Source: Lutjanus erythropterus (lineage: Eukaryota; Chordata; Actinopteri; Lutjaniformes; Lutjanidae). Taken from it: a stretch of 64,000 nucleotides of DNA. Position 1 is the stretch's first letter. Every line of letters starts with the position of its first letter. Position numbers and translations under genes: made by a program. The notes under the pieces are model-generated. The model had not been told where the DNA came from. It did no database searches and worked only from the letters and a program-made list of their open reading frames with translations. Positions 40,845-53,300 of the stretch are shown piece by piece. Location of the stretch: NCBI GenBank assembly GCA_020091685.1, contig CM034600.1:13724938-13788937 (forward strand), read 5' to 3'.

Positions 40845-41889
40845 AGTAGATGATAAAGTGTAATTTAACTTGAACGAGTTATTGATAAGCGTCTGGCTAA
40901 AATATTTGATATGATATCACTGTCATGCAATATTTTCTAATTTAATAGAAAAAGCCTATACGTCTGTGTTATGTCTGTAAAACACGGCCTCCGCTTGTTC
41001 TTTGCTTAAATGTCACACCATCCTTTAAAATTGACATTGTGCTTTTCTGATATTCACCTGTCTTTACTTTGTGTCCCCACTCCCGGACAACGGCACCCAT
41101 GACAACACACACACACACACACAGACACTCACACACTGCCTTCCCATGGGACATTTTATACAAGAAAAACATAGTCCCAACTGAGAGGAAATTAATTTAA
41201 AAATTGTTTTAGATTCGATTCTCCACAGCCCCATGTGAAATATTTCATTTGAGGATTAAAGGGCGAGCTTGTCGGTATTGATGTATCGCTGGTGTGGCTC
41301 TTGATCTCCATTGCAAGCATTGAAATGTATCGAAATAAGAACAATACATAAAAACGATCAAAGTATGATAACTTAATATAAATAACTCAATCTATCATGA
41401 ATGTTAATTACAAAAGAATGTTTAAATCAATCATTAGTTTTTTCTTTCCAAATTTTTATAATTTGAACACAAAAATCGAAATAGGGATAGTAATATAATT
41501 GTGCTTACTGTAGGATTATTTCCAAGGCCTAGGCCTAAATTATTATTTAGAGAATGGATTTAGGTTATTATTAGGCCTATATTGTGCACTGTCTTCAGAA
41601 TATAACGCAGACCCTTAAGAAACTACCCCAACCATCAGCTGAAAATTACATTAACTAAACAACCAGCAAGATTTTATAATATAACTTTTACACATTTTAG
41701 TCTTTTAGCCTTAGCCGATTCTCACTACAGCTGGGTCTTTCCTTGTAAAGAAGATCATATTTAGAATAACTGTTTTCATATTTATCACATTTTACAAAAC
41801 AACAAACACTGACAACCATAATAAAAAAACATGTGACATGAGATTAAATCACCATCCCTACTATGGATCATTAAAATAGATCAACGTAC

Positions 41890-42230
41890 CTGAATGTTAT
41901 TATTATTCCAATCCAAACACCCAAGAATAATGCCGCACGGTGCACCTGCGTGTTTATTATCGAACATGCCCAGAGAGTGACCCTCCATAAAAACAGCAAC
42001 AAAAAAACACAAAAATCGACCGAGTTTACAGTATGATGATAACAGCGGCTGGAGATGATTGACTTTTCGGAGAAACAAAATTAACTGCGAGGAAACAGGA
42101 GGAAAACTGATTTGCATGCTGTTCAGGAAGTGTGAGCTTTGCTGAGGAGACCAAGGAGGAGGTGAAGAAGCTTTTTGCGCTGGGTGAAAGAAGGAGGCGG
42201 TAGCGCGGTTTGGGGCGCATATAAGCGGGA
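41890..42230 (-). other. tp73: tp73 untranslated exon 1 and TA promoter (approximate)
   Basis: CAG/gtacgt at 41890/41889 is the best minus-strand donor between exon 2 and wrap73. Upstream lies a CpG-richer block with a perfect E2F site. TAp73 in mammals starts from an E2F-driven promoter next to WRAP73. The start site itself is not fixed. Confidence 0.4.
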
Positions 42231-42232
42231 AA
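42225..42232 (-). promoter_or_regulatory. E2F site in TAp73 promoter
   Basis: TTTCCCGC on the minus strand is a perfect TTTSSCGC match, beside a TTATATG TATA-like sequence. E2F1 control of the TA promoter is established in mammals. Confidence 0.55.
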
Positions 42233-42571
42233 CCAGCTCAGCAGAGGGATGATGGTGGGGATATAAAAAGTAATTCAGTTGTTGGACTGCAAGAAAAGTT
42301 TGTTAGGATAAATCATAACCCATTCACTATAAATGGACTAAGGATGAAAGAAAAATATGATGGGAACAGACCTGGAGTTTAGGCTGTGAAAAATATGTTT
42401 TAAGATGCCAAATCTTTACTACACAATGCGAAACTCCAAGCTGATTAGCTTGCAATAGGGAAAAAGTGTTTCTTATACGTCTATACTAAATTGGCAACAC
42501 GCACACATACGCGTTCACACCTACGCAGAAAAATAGAGGCTACTGTAAAGGGAATCCTATATTTGCGAAAC

Positions 42572-42581
42572 TCTCGCGAGA
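42572..42581. promoter_or_regulatory. CGCG palindrome (BANP-type), site 1
   Basis: TCTCGCGAGA, the ten-base palindrome bound by BANP in CpG-rich vertebrate promoters and common in bidirectional ones. It lies between tp73 and wrap73. Confidence 0.65.
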
Positions 42582-42720
42582 TCTGTACGTGTTGATTTCT
42601 TGTGCACGTTCTACAAAGAAATTATATTTTTATGATGTGAAAATGCTGTTTTGAACATCTGTGTGGGTTTAGAGATAAAAATATCCGTTTAAAATATCGT
42701 ATTCTAGTTAAAACTGTCAC

Positions 42721-42730
42721 TCTCGCGAGA
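42721..42730. promoter_or_regulatory. CGCG palindrome (BANP-type), site 2
   Basis: A second perfect TCTCGCGAGA, 149 bases from the first. The following 40 bases resemble a block inside a transposon in wrap73 (52940-52990). Confidence 0.65.
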
Positions 42731-42790
42731 TCAGCGGTTCCAGGGTTCCTCTTTAGACAAGATCGAGAAAAGGAGAGAATGCCATTATGA

Positions 42791-42809
42791 ACTACATTTC
42801 CCAGAAGGC
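42791..42809 (+). promoter_or_regulatory. ZNF143-type motif in wrap73 promoter
   Basis: ACTACATTTCCCAGAAGGC is an essentially ideal ZNF143/SBS site. It is followed by a CCAAT box in reverse (ATTGG, 42832-42836), a usual housekeeping promoter arrangement. Confidence 0.7.
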
Positions 42810-42849
42810 TAAACATGCCAGCTCGATACTGATTGGACAGCGGCGTTGT

Positions 42850-42999
42850 GTCGTCATCCGCTCGTACAAACAAAACTAGCAACAGCTTGGCACCCTATGA
42901 CCCGAAGATAATCATGCGAAGAAAAACTTTTCTAAACTCACTGTGGAGCTTCTGGTGTCTCTCATCTGATCGACAAAAGCAACATAATTACCACTGGAG
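42850..42999 (+). other. wrap73: wrap73 untranslated exon 1 (approximate)
   Basis: ACTGGAG/gtgagt at 42999 is a strong donor just downstream of the promoter motifs. An alternative donor, CACGCAG/gtaagt, lies near 43353. The left end is estimated. Confidence 0.45.
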
Positions 43000-44232
43000 G
43001 TGAGTTTTACCACTGAATCTGAAAGTAGTGAAGGTTAGCAATTTGCTAAGTTGCTAGTAGCGTTATATGCTAACGTTAGTGTTGAATGAGTCTAGTGACA
43101 GTTAACAGCTTACTTTACCGTTGGCATGGTTCATGTTGGCGTATTTCTATCTACAGGCTTTGACATAATTTAAAATGCGTTGATAGCAAGACGATGAAAT
43201 GGTGATGAAGGCGTGATTTAGACGGGGTTCATCTATGGCTCTATTCTTCTTTAGCTTAAGCTATTTATTTCAATTGCGAGCCAGCTAGCTTGGCTAACTT
43301 AACTACCGTAGGTAAGGTGGTCTTATGAAACGGACTTAATCAGTTTTCACGCAGGTAAGTTGTTCCCCTTATACTGTCTCTTGTTTCATGACTGAAGGAC
43401 TGTTTCTTCCTCTGTGTATGTGATGTGTGTATGTTTCAGTGTGTAGCGTGTTTATTTACTGGACTTATGGCGCCATCCCGTGTTAACATTTAGAAACTAC
43501 ACAAATTGACTTGCTTTGCCCGGAGGTCCACTTTTGTAAAGTGACAAGAGGCCAGTTAATAAACCAACACTAATTATGTCATTAAACAGATAATGAATAA
43601 ACCCCATAACCCATCTTTCTCATCTTTCAAATGAACTGACGTATTAACGTAAACTAAATTAAATTGGTACTATTCGCACATAAATCGGGTATTTTACTGC
43701 ATTCAACAACTGCAACTGCATTTTCGTTGTAAACGCTTTAGTTACCATATGAAACATCGATTCTACAACATTAAATATAGTTGGAACTTTTTTCATCACA
43801 CAAACACTCAAATATTGGAATGATTTATAAACCTAAGTCATAAACATAAACTACTTCTACTAGGGACAGAATGATTAATATATTTAATCTCTTTTAGTAT
43901 GAAGTGTACATCCATGGATCAGAATTATCCTAATTTCTGTGTAAATTTTGTTCCACTTCAGCTAGTAGTTGTGTTCCCTGTAGAACACACCATCTGATCC
44001 TGCTGCACTTTGCACAGCCCAAAAGCCTCACACATAAGCATTCTCTAGTAATACCCCAGTTATCCCTTCTTGGGAAGAACATTGTGAATCAATTTATTTT
44101 CATTGTGAATTAGAAAATGGTCAGAGGACCACCTGGCACCATTTCAGGGGGCAGCAGGTTGAGTATCACTGATGCAGGCTGTCACATTCAGTTAGCTTTT
44201 TAGTGTCATAATAACTACTTTTTCTTATGTAG

Positions 44233-44318
44233 GAGCAGTTGTGATTTAAGATGAATTTCTCTGAGGTCTTCAAGCAATCCAACCAGCTTTGTAAAGTCTC
44301 CCAGATGGGAAATATTTG
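44233..44318 (+). CDS. wrap73: wrap73 first coding exon, with apparent one-base deletion
   Basis: Acceptor cttatgtag, 18 untranslated bases, then ATG at 44251 and [17 protein letters not shown]. After that the frame reads QMGNIW and fails. With one extra C in the CCC run at 44300-44302 the text becomes PDGKYL, the conserved family sequence, and joins exon 3 in phase 0. There is no in-frame upstream ATG for the second frame, which has TAA at 44292-44294. Confidence 0.88.
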
Positions 44319-44325
44319 GTAAGTG

Positions 44326-44383
<58 letters not shown>

Positions 44384-47300
44384 TATATATATATATACAC
44401 ACACATATATAAAATGTATTTATTTTTTAAATAATATTTGCTAATGTGTGGTTTTGTAGTTTGTGTAGTGGAAATAGTACTTTTAACTCTGGTCTAATTC
44501 TAGGTTTTGAGTTATTCATGTACATACATGATAAAGAACATGATAAAAGTGTGTTAGAAGTTTTGTTCTATCGGAGTTGTCTCTTTGACTGTGCTCTGCA
44601 GGCTACCTGTGTGCAGTACAGGCTGGTGGTGCGAGATGTGAGCACCTTGCAGATCCTGCAGCTCTACACCTGCCTGGACCAGATATCCCACATGGACTGG
44701 TCTTCTGACTCACTGTTTATCCTCTGTGCTATGTACAAGAGAGGACTAGTACAGGTAGGCTATGAGAAGAGGACAGTGATATGAGTCTGGGGCTTAACAT
44801 GTAGTGTAAATGCTGGTGATAAGTCATATACTTGATAGCTTGCAGTCAGTCTTACTCTATTAAATCAATACTGTTTGTATTGATATGATTAAGTAATTAT
44901 TTTGAGTGACAGAAAATGCTGCATGTATGCCTGCCTTTCTTTTTATAGTATCACGATAAATGGAATTAGTTGATGATTGGTCAGACATCTCTGAAGGCTC
45001 CATTAGGATGTTGTAGTCATATGCCATTAATTATGGTATTATTTATGAAACTTGCAGGATTAAACAGCAAAATTAAAGTGATTTAGTAGGGTGGCCTTTC
45101 TGTGTGGAGTTTGCATGTCCTCCCTGGACTTGCGTGAGTTTCCTCCAGATGCTTCAGTGTACCTCAACAAAATATATATGCTTGGTCATTTCTCCCCTCA
45201 AGGCACTGGCCTAGAACAGGAGTTGGCTGCCCAGTGTGGCTGCACACTTCGGCTGCCCACTGCTCCTCATACTAGGATGGGTTAAATGCAGGCACTGACT
45301 CTCACTCTTGAAAGGCCCACCTAAAAAATAGATATCAGTTTAAGTGTTCACAATATTTTAAATATTTTCACAACTGCACTTTACTGTCACTGCCTTTTGT
45401 GATGGTAAAATTGATGTTTTTGAAGCCAAATATTTCTCTCTCCAAACCAACCAGTTTGTTTGCATTATTGCATGTCTTTGGTGAATCTGAACTAACCTTT
45501 TAAAACACCACGTCATTAAGTAGTTAGTCAACAGCTAAAATTGATGGCAATTAACGTTTATATGGCTTAAAAAATTATGGGCAGACATATTCAAATAGTT
45601 CTATGTAATGCAGTTATTAAGATAAAAAAATATTGGAGACATGAACAGGAAATATGGGAAAGCTACATTACTGATAATTTTATAAATTTTATAATTTGAT
45701 ATTTTATAGCATCATCTAGGCAGCAGGATTGGAATTTTTTGAACTTTTATTTTGTTATTCTGTGAGGTTATATTTACATTTGCTGAACAGTATTTGCAGA
45801 TACATTTGGATAAAAAAAAAAATCAAATGTATGTACAAGCTTTTTCAAGCTTTTGGTTTTAGTTACTTGAAGGAATCTCATATTTCTGTAAATAGGCTAA
45901 TTAAAAGATAACTTGAGTATTTTACAACCTGGACTTTTCCATGTTTTTGTGTCTAAGTGAGTAAATAGGCCAGCAGTTTTTTAAAACTAGTCCTGTTTTG
46001 AATGAGAACGCTGCAGCTGACAGAAGTAAAACTTAGCTACAACATATTCTCTCTGGCCAACTACACACTGTCAAATAAGTCAACTAAAAGTGCTTGTTTT
46101 GCTACTGATGGGCTTATTCTGTCTGACAGACTGAAGTGACTGACAACACTGTTGAAAGGATCATTACAGAGATAGATCTTTCTTTTTAAGAACAAGATCC
46201 TTTTGGTTCAACTTGAAACAGCTGTTTTATTAGTTTTGCCAAATGAACCAGACTCAGTGTCGTTTATTTTATCCTTGTAAAAAACGCTTCATTCAAACTT
46301 AACAGAAACAAAATATAACCCACCAAAAACTTTTTGATTCATCGTTCTGTTGTTTCAACAGTCACAAGCTGTGGTTTGTTTGAAGTAAACCTGTAATTCA
46401 CTGTTGTCAAACATTTATAATAACAATCTGTCAGTAGGAAAAACCAAGTACTTTTACTGGACGTACTTTGACTGTGTGCAGCCACATTGTAGCTCAGTGT
46501 CTCTTCTTTCAGCAGCACTATTAGTCAACACTTGACCAATTTCAAAAATTATTACCCCCAGTAGTCCATTAAACACAAAACAAGAAAATGTGGGTGTGTT
46601 AGAAAAAAAAAGTGCAATTACCCTTAAAATAGTAATGTTGTTGTGTTTCATCATTACATTAAATAAGCATGTAGGCCACAGATTAGATATTAAGTGAGGC
46701 ACATCAGAAATCCATACCCAGGAGCCGTGGTTTCAAGTGAAATTCTCCTCTTTAGACAACAAAAAAGGATTTATGAACCTTTTTTACATTGATCATTCTT
46801 TTATACATTTTTGTTTCCTGAATACAAAGACATTGCTGGAACCAGGCTGTTTATACAGTCTGTATATTATATTAGAAGGCTCAGAAATTTATAAAAAAAT
46901 ATCTACTAATGATTCATTCATGTTGATGGGAAATAAATAGGGCTGCACAGTTTATGGAAATATGGCCAAGTGCAATGTTCAGATTGCAGAGACCTCACTT
47001 TTTTGATAAAGGAACTATTTGAAAAAACAGCACTAAGATGAAATACTGTAGTGCTGCAGAGATGCCCTGGCCAGGGCTAAGTTCTTGTTTGCCAGATGTA
47101 AAAAACATGTTTGTTTGGTACAGACCCCAACAAATGTCACATCATCACGATTTTAATACTTTTTTCAGTAAGAATGAAAATTGTAATGCAATGAATGATC
47201 ATTCCCACTAATGGGGAATCATATTGCCATTGCAATATCTGTCAAAATAATTGCAGCATGATTTTTTTTTACCATATCATGGAGCCCTGAAGATAAAGAT

Positions 47301-50300
47301 ACTACTTTTGAATTTATGTCCATAAATGTTTTCAAACTTGCATCCTAATCAAACAGACAGAGCTTATAATAAGTAGTGTTTTTTTTTCAAATAGCTCCAT
47401 TGCTGAAAACAAGTTTTGTATATAAGTGTAATGTCAGCTTCATGTGCATCACAGCACAAGTATCTTACCTTTGAAGGGGTATCCAGCGCCAGTCTCTCAT
47501 GGTTTCTGATGCACAAGTGTTTCTTACTGTCTGAAATCAAGTTTGGGGAGGGATGTCATCAGTGATGGCTGATTGCTATCCTTCTGTCACTCCCTGTCTT
47601 TCTCTTCAGGTGTGGTCTCTCGAACAGCCGGACTGGCACTGTAAGATTGATGAGGGCTCAATAGGACTGCTCTCTTCACGCTGGAGTCCAGACGGACGTC
47701 ACATTCTCAACACCACTGAGTTCCATGTAAGTGTTAAGTTGGTGCGTGCATGGGTGCAGGCATTTGTGCGCACGGAAGTGTGTTTATGCATGTGCTTGTC
47801 TGGTTTCAACTGTTGCTGGCCTGCACGGAAGGGGGACCTGAAAATAGCCAGACACCAGAGCCTTTCTTGACTGCCCTTACACCCACCAACCCACCCAATG
47901 CATGTATTCAGCCTGATTTCATAGCTCCCCTCCTGTTAGCGTCCTGTCATACATGAGTCTCAAGTACCTCTGGAACATGGGTGCAATGTGTATGTGCCCT
48001 TTCAGTGTACGTCTGGTATTTCCTTTGGCAGCAAGTCCCACTAATTATGATCTGTTGCTCAAATAATACTAGGTAATTTAGTTCAGAAAGCAAGAAAACA
48101 AAGAAACACTTCAACCAAAATATGAAGAGATCATAAGATAACATTTTAAAGATGAAAGCAGTCAATCTAAAACAAAGCAAAAATGTAAAAAGTATTTCTA
48201 AGAAGCCATTAAATAAACCAGTATGAACTCCTTAGTTAGACTGTTGCAAAAATCCGCTGCCATTAAGTAAAATGGTTGTTTCATTCATACATTTAATGAA
48301 AATGGTAGGTCACAATTTAGATGTGAAAGGAGTGTTTGTAGATGTTTCACACAAGGAAAGAGGACTGTATGATTAAATATTTCCTTAAAACACAAGTTTT
48401 GATTAAATTTCACTTGTCAGGACATGGGAGCATCTTACCAAGGTCGTGCAGAAAGAGGTTTGAAGTTGACTGTGCCTGAGCTGGGCTGGTGGTGGTTTTG
48501 GCCCTTGAGATAATGTACATCAATGAATCAATTCATGTGTTATAGCTTGACTGATACTGGATTTGGGTGATATTAGAAACTTGAAACAATCTGATATTTC
48601 AGTGCTGCAATTCTTTGCTGTACATCCAATAATACACAGTACATACTAATCTGTGATAAGCTGATATCAACCCATACATCAGCATAGGTCTAGATAGAAA
48701 CACCAGGTTCATCATCAGATTTTAGTGGGAATGGTAATTTTTGCATTTAATTTCACTGAAAAATCATAAAAATGATAATGATGTTATTTTGCTATTTTTT
48801 CAGTGCAATAGAGTCATCCCTAGGTAGTAAATGTGGCTAGTTGAAATTCAGTCATACCATAATATTGTCTCTTAACATAACGAGGGCACAAATATTATTA
48901 TGTTTGTAAAGGTATGCAGAAGGAAACCCAGACTAATAAATATGTGTTTAGTATTATTGTATCCCTTTTGACTCCTGGTTTGAATTCAATCCATATTAAG
49001 CACGTGTTGTAAGGGGTGAGAAGCTAAAGCAGCTACCCTCAGGCTATGTGGAATATGACAGGGGCACCGTGTTGGGCCGTGTCTGTCATACTGAAGCTGT
49101 CTCCAGGAATCCTTTGACAGGTGTTGTGGCCCAACACACAACTGTGTCTAGTCTGGAGAAGGGTGCAGGGAGTGCAAGTGTCTGTGGCATGTCTGCCTTG
49201 TGTCTGTCTGCATCTTCAAAAAAAAAAAAAAAAAGGAGTGGGATAGAAAAGAACAGAGGCTCTTTCTCTAAGGAGATATGGTATCTGCGAGAAACAGTAT
49301 AGAACATCTAAGAAGTCTTATGTTTAAGCTCATCAATAGTTAAAATGATCAATATCATGTTTTTTTTCCCCTAAAGGGAGTCTCTTAAACGATTACAAAA
49401 ATTACATCACATCTCCTCATTGCCTATTTGAATTACTTGCTGTCATTAAGTTGTGTCTGTGATATTTTGATGAAACAATTCAAATAATAGAGTGATTGCT
49501 CCACTTTTCCAGCAGGCATGTCAGTTGTGTTACAAGCTCAATTTGGTCTTTTGCCATTTTCCTTTGACTTTGACTTGCCATAGTCAGGTGGAGTTTTGTA
49601 CTTAGTTGGTGTTTTGATTGTTAGACAAAGCAAGGCAGCGCCAGCAGTTTGATGACTTTGGGCTTTAGAAAATAGCGTTTTGGCATTTTTAAAGCAACTT
49701 AATGGATAATGATGATAATTAGTGGCAGTATATACTATACCGGTGTTTCCTAAAGCACCTCTTTACATGTTTGGTGGGGCTTATTTTTTTCTCATCTTCA
49801 AGACAGCCATTTGTGTCCTGTTAATTTCAGCTCCCACAGAGTTAAATGTTTCCTGTACTGATGTTATCACTGGGAAATGATAAAGGTCAGATATTATGCT
49901 TTATTTAATCTCAAGTCTAAACTTCACATTGAACTGAGAATGGTAGTGGAATTCAGTTTAAGCAAGCCCCAGCAAATCAGTGTTTCTGGTCAAGAGTTCT
50001 GAAAAACAGCGTTGAGTCCTGTTGAGTACCTACATACTTTGGGCACATTATTCTTTGTTCACCATCTTCAAGGCCAGATTTTTAATAAATTTAGTAAAAA
50101 AAAAAACATAATTTAAAACTTTTTATGGTTATCCACATCACAATATCCTCTCATCTGTAGTGTTGTACATTCATTAACCTGTCACTCGCTGCCCTTATCA
50201 CCTGGCACAAGATAAAAAGAGATGAGCCTTTATTGTCAGTTCACACAGAAATTAGTCTCACATCACAAGCTCCAACAATCATCAGTGACGTAGCACAAAA

Positions 50301-53300
50301 TGAGCAAAGATGAGCAGGAAGTAAAGCACTGCTTACTGAGCATCCTTTTGTAGTTGAGGTTGCAAAACTAATTTAACAGAGGCAAAGTAGGCACTGGCTA
50401 CCACATTGCCAAGGGGCCCACTGAACTTACCTTCACCCCAGCCCAAGATTTCATTAAGGCTGTGCCAGACGGGTGTTCGTGTCAGGCTTGAATTTCAGCC
50501 CCACTCATAAACAGCCTGCTATATTAACTTGTTTAGGGACAGCTGCCTGTGGTGTGGATTGTGCCTCTGTGTGTGTGTTTTTGTCTGTCTATGTGTCAGT
50601 AAATCTGCTTAGCTAGCTGTGTGTGTGTCTGGGCGTCTTTATGAAGCTGTTAGAAGGTCTTTTCCTTTTAACCAAAAACGGAATATCTTAGTAAGGAGAC
50701 TGGCTAAGCATATTGATCTCCAGTGCTAACGGGTTTCAGACCTAGACAGACTACATGTGAGCACCTCTATTCCAGCCAGCTAGAAATGCTCTTGAGATGG
50801 TCCTTAAAGGTTTCAATGTTGGATTTTTTTAGGTGGACATGTTTAAAAAAAACAGCTGTTTTCAAATATGGGATAGCATCATGTCACAAATCTAATAGAA
50901 AGTCACTATACTGAAAGGTAGTCTATGTATTGTGAAACTTCACGCAAGTCATCTCCTATTTGAATTCTGCTCGTTTATCTTAGGGCCTCACAAAATGCCA
51001 CTCACACATCCATGTTAATCCACCTTTACCAGCTGAGGGGTGATAAACTGCGGGTGGAAAAACTCCAGCCAAGGACATCATTGAGCTTGACTTCTCTAAT
51101 GGTTTTTACATTGTTGGGATCAGATTAGCAATAGCATTCTTGGCCAGTACTCCCGGAGCCTTGCTAACGTGTAGCATTGTTGGCAGCAACGCTACCGGAC
51201 TAAACTGCAAACGTAGGCAGCTGCTGCACTGTAACCTGGGACAATAGCTCACCCATACCTACGCGTGGGCAGTGAGAGGCTCCAGTTCCTTGGTTGAATC
51301 ATGAGGCTGTAACAGGAGAAATAGGCTATATTAGTTTGAGATGGCTTCCTATGTGGAATGCCTACAGTCTAATCCTCTGCTGACAGACAGGCCTATATGG
51401 CATCAAATGCACTCGCCCATTCTCTCGCACTGGCCAAGGCGCGCAATAAGAATGGCTGATAGATAGGTTTGTATTCCAGGATGCTGTCACTAACTTTGGT
51501 CTACAACTGATGGCAGTGATCATGTTGCCCACAGGCTGTCCTGTTGGGAATGTCCCTAATTTTGTGGTTTTCTTGTTATGAATACTTGCTAATAGATACT
51601 AAATGGATGTGATGCTGGAAATTAGCTGCAATTGTCCCATTTGGCAGCATCTTAAGAAGACTGTCTTGTCATAACATGCCAAGTGAGGTTTATTTGTACA
51701 GCTCTTAATTACACTTACACTCCCAAAGGGCTTTACAACGACCATATTGATATATATGAATAATTTGTAGCCCCTCCACCCCTTTTTAGAAAACCAGTTC
51801 AACCACGCCATTTGGTAGAAATGTGAAGGAATCTTTGGAAGAGTGATGGGTAATATCTCGATATTTTTGGCTATGCTGATATGTACAATATATATCTCAA
51901 TGTATACAGTCTCTCTGAAAAAAACAGACAGACACCATTCTCAAATGGTGAAAAATAGCGCTGAAACTATTCATCGAGTAATTCGATTAAATTTCTTGCC
52001 TCGAGGCCTCGTTTAAATCCGGACAACTGTACAGCGCACTATATTTCACACATAGGGTTGGGTACTGAAATTCGGTATTAAACGGCTGAATTATCTAAAA
52101 CCAGAGTATTGTTAAGTTCCGACGTTTAAGTTTTGATGTAATTTATTATCACACAGATGCAGCGCCTCTCCTCTCCGTGTCAATGCAACTCCATACACAC
52201 ACATACAGTACGCACACACAGCGAGGTCAGTGCGTTTCTCTTACCCTGTCTGTGTCTGATCTGTTGACTTTCTTCATCAGCAGGATGTTTTATAAAGTCA
52301 CCTCAAAACCCAACTCGCATTTAGGGTTTCTTTTTCCACATATAAATTCACCCATGATTCAGTTTTCACAGCAGCAGAGAAGCTGCTTTTGGAGACTTAT
52401 TGTTAATGACGGAGTTCATTAAAACAATCAAAACTAACATGACGGTTAATCCCATCGACACCAACCAGCTGCAATTGTAAGATTAAGCAACTGTATAAGG
52501 AGGCCTATACATTAAACAGTAGAGTTTGTGTTTCTCTGTCAGAAACTGCCAGATCTTCTCAGAGCAGAGCAAACAGGTGAGGGAGGGGAGGAGGGCAGAT
52601 TGATCACTAATCAATAGCGATGTCCAGTCCTCTGCAGCGGCTGCCAGTTTGATTCCTGTCTGCAGCCCATTTGCTGCATGTCATCCCCTCTCTCTCTCTG
52701 CCCCCTTTCCTGTCATGTCTTCAGCTGTCCTATCACAATAAAGGCAAAAAGGCCAAAAAATAATGTTTAAAAAAAAAAGAAGAAAGAAAAAACTATATTT
52801 GGATGTCAGTGTGTGAAACACTGCAGAGTGTAACTGCTGTCATTAGTTTGACAGAGAGACCGAGAAGGGAACCCCAGACTCACGAAAGATTGAACAAGTT
52901 TTATTATTTTACCAGAAAAAAAGGTAAAATAAACAAAATCTCGCAAGAGCTTCACAGATCCAGGGTTCCCTTCTAGACACGACCGAGAAAGGTGCGCAGC
53001 TCCAACAATAGAAAATCATGTTGGTAAAATCATGTTTTTAATGTGGTGGGCTGCCATAAATAAAACACGATGGTACACGATGGTTAATGGTACTCTTATT
53101 GGTATTTTTTATTACTATATACAGACCTGCAAAATCATTAGAAGAGAAAATGGTGACATGTTGGTAAACCAGTCCCCTGTAGGGGGTCTGGGGGCATCCT
53201 CTTCCCGAAGAAAAATGTCATGATTTTAACATGTTAATGAAGCATTCTGGTGACTGTTTCGGTTAAGAGTGACTTACATCTTCTGCTCGTGGTTTTTGCA

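Larger units (their letters stand above)
38843..41889. other. tp73 intron 1, microsatellites, hAT-like copy and two GC-richer blocks
   Basis: (CA)25 at 38855, a hAT-like element at 40095-40405 and (GATA)19 at 40768. Repeat-free blocks at 39320-39660 and 40440-40620 keep open frames on both strands but show no exon signals. Confidence 0.5.
44755..47609. other. wrap73 intron with repeat fragments
   Basis: A fragment of the GGAGTTTGCATGTCCTCCCTG family (45085-45310), repeat C (45915-46400) and an AGGGCTGCAC-ended element (46940-47291). No exon. Confidence 0.5.

Noticed and set aside
42026..42220. 64-codon minus-strand frame in the TA promoter
   Set aside because: No family match, overlaps the predicted untranslated exon 1, and is explained by local GC content.
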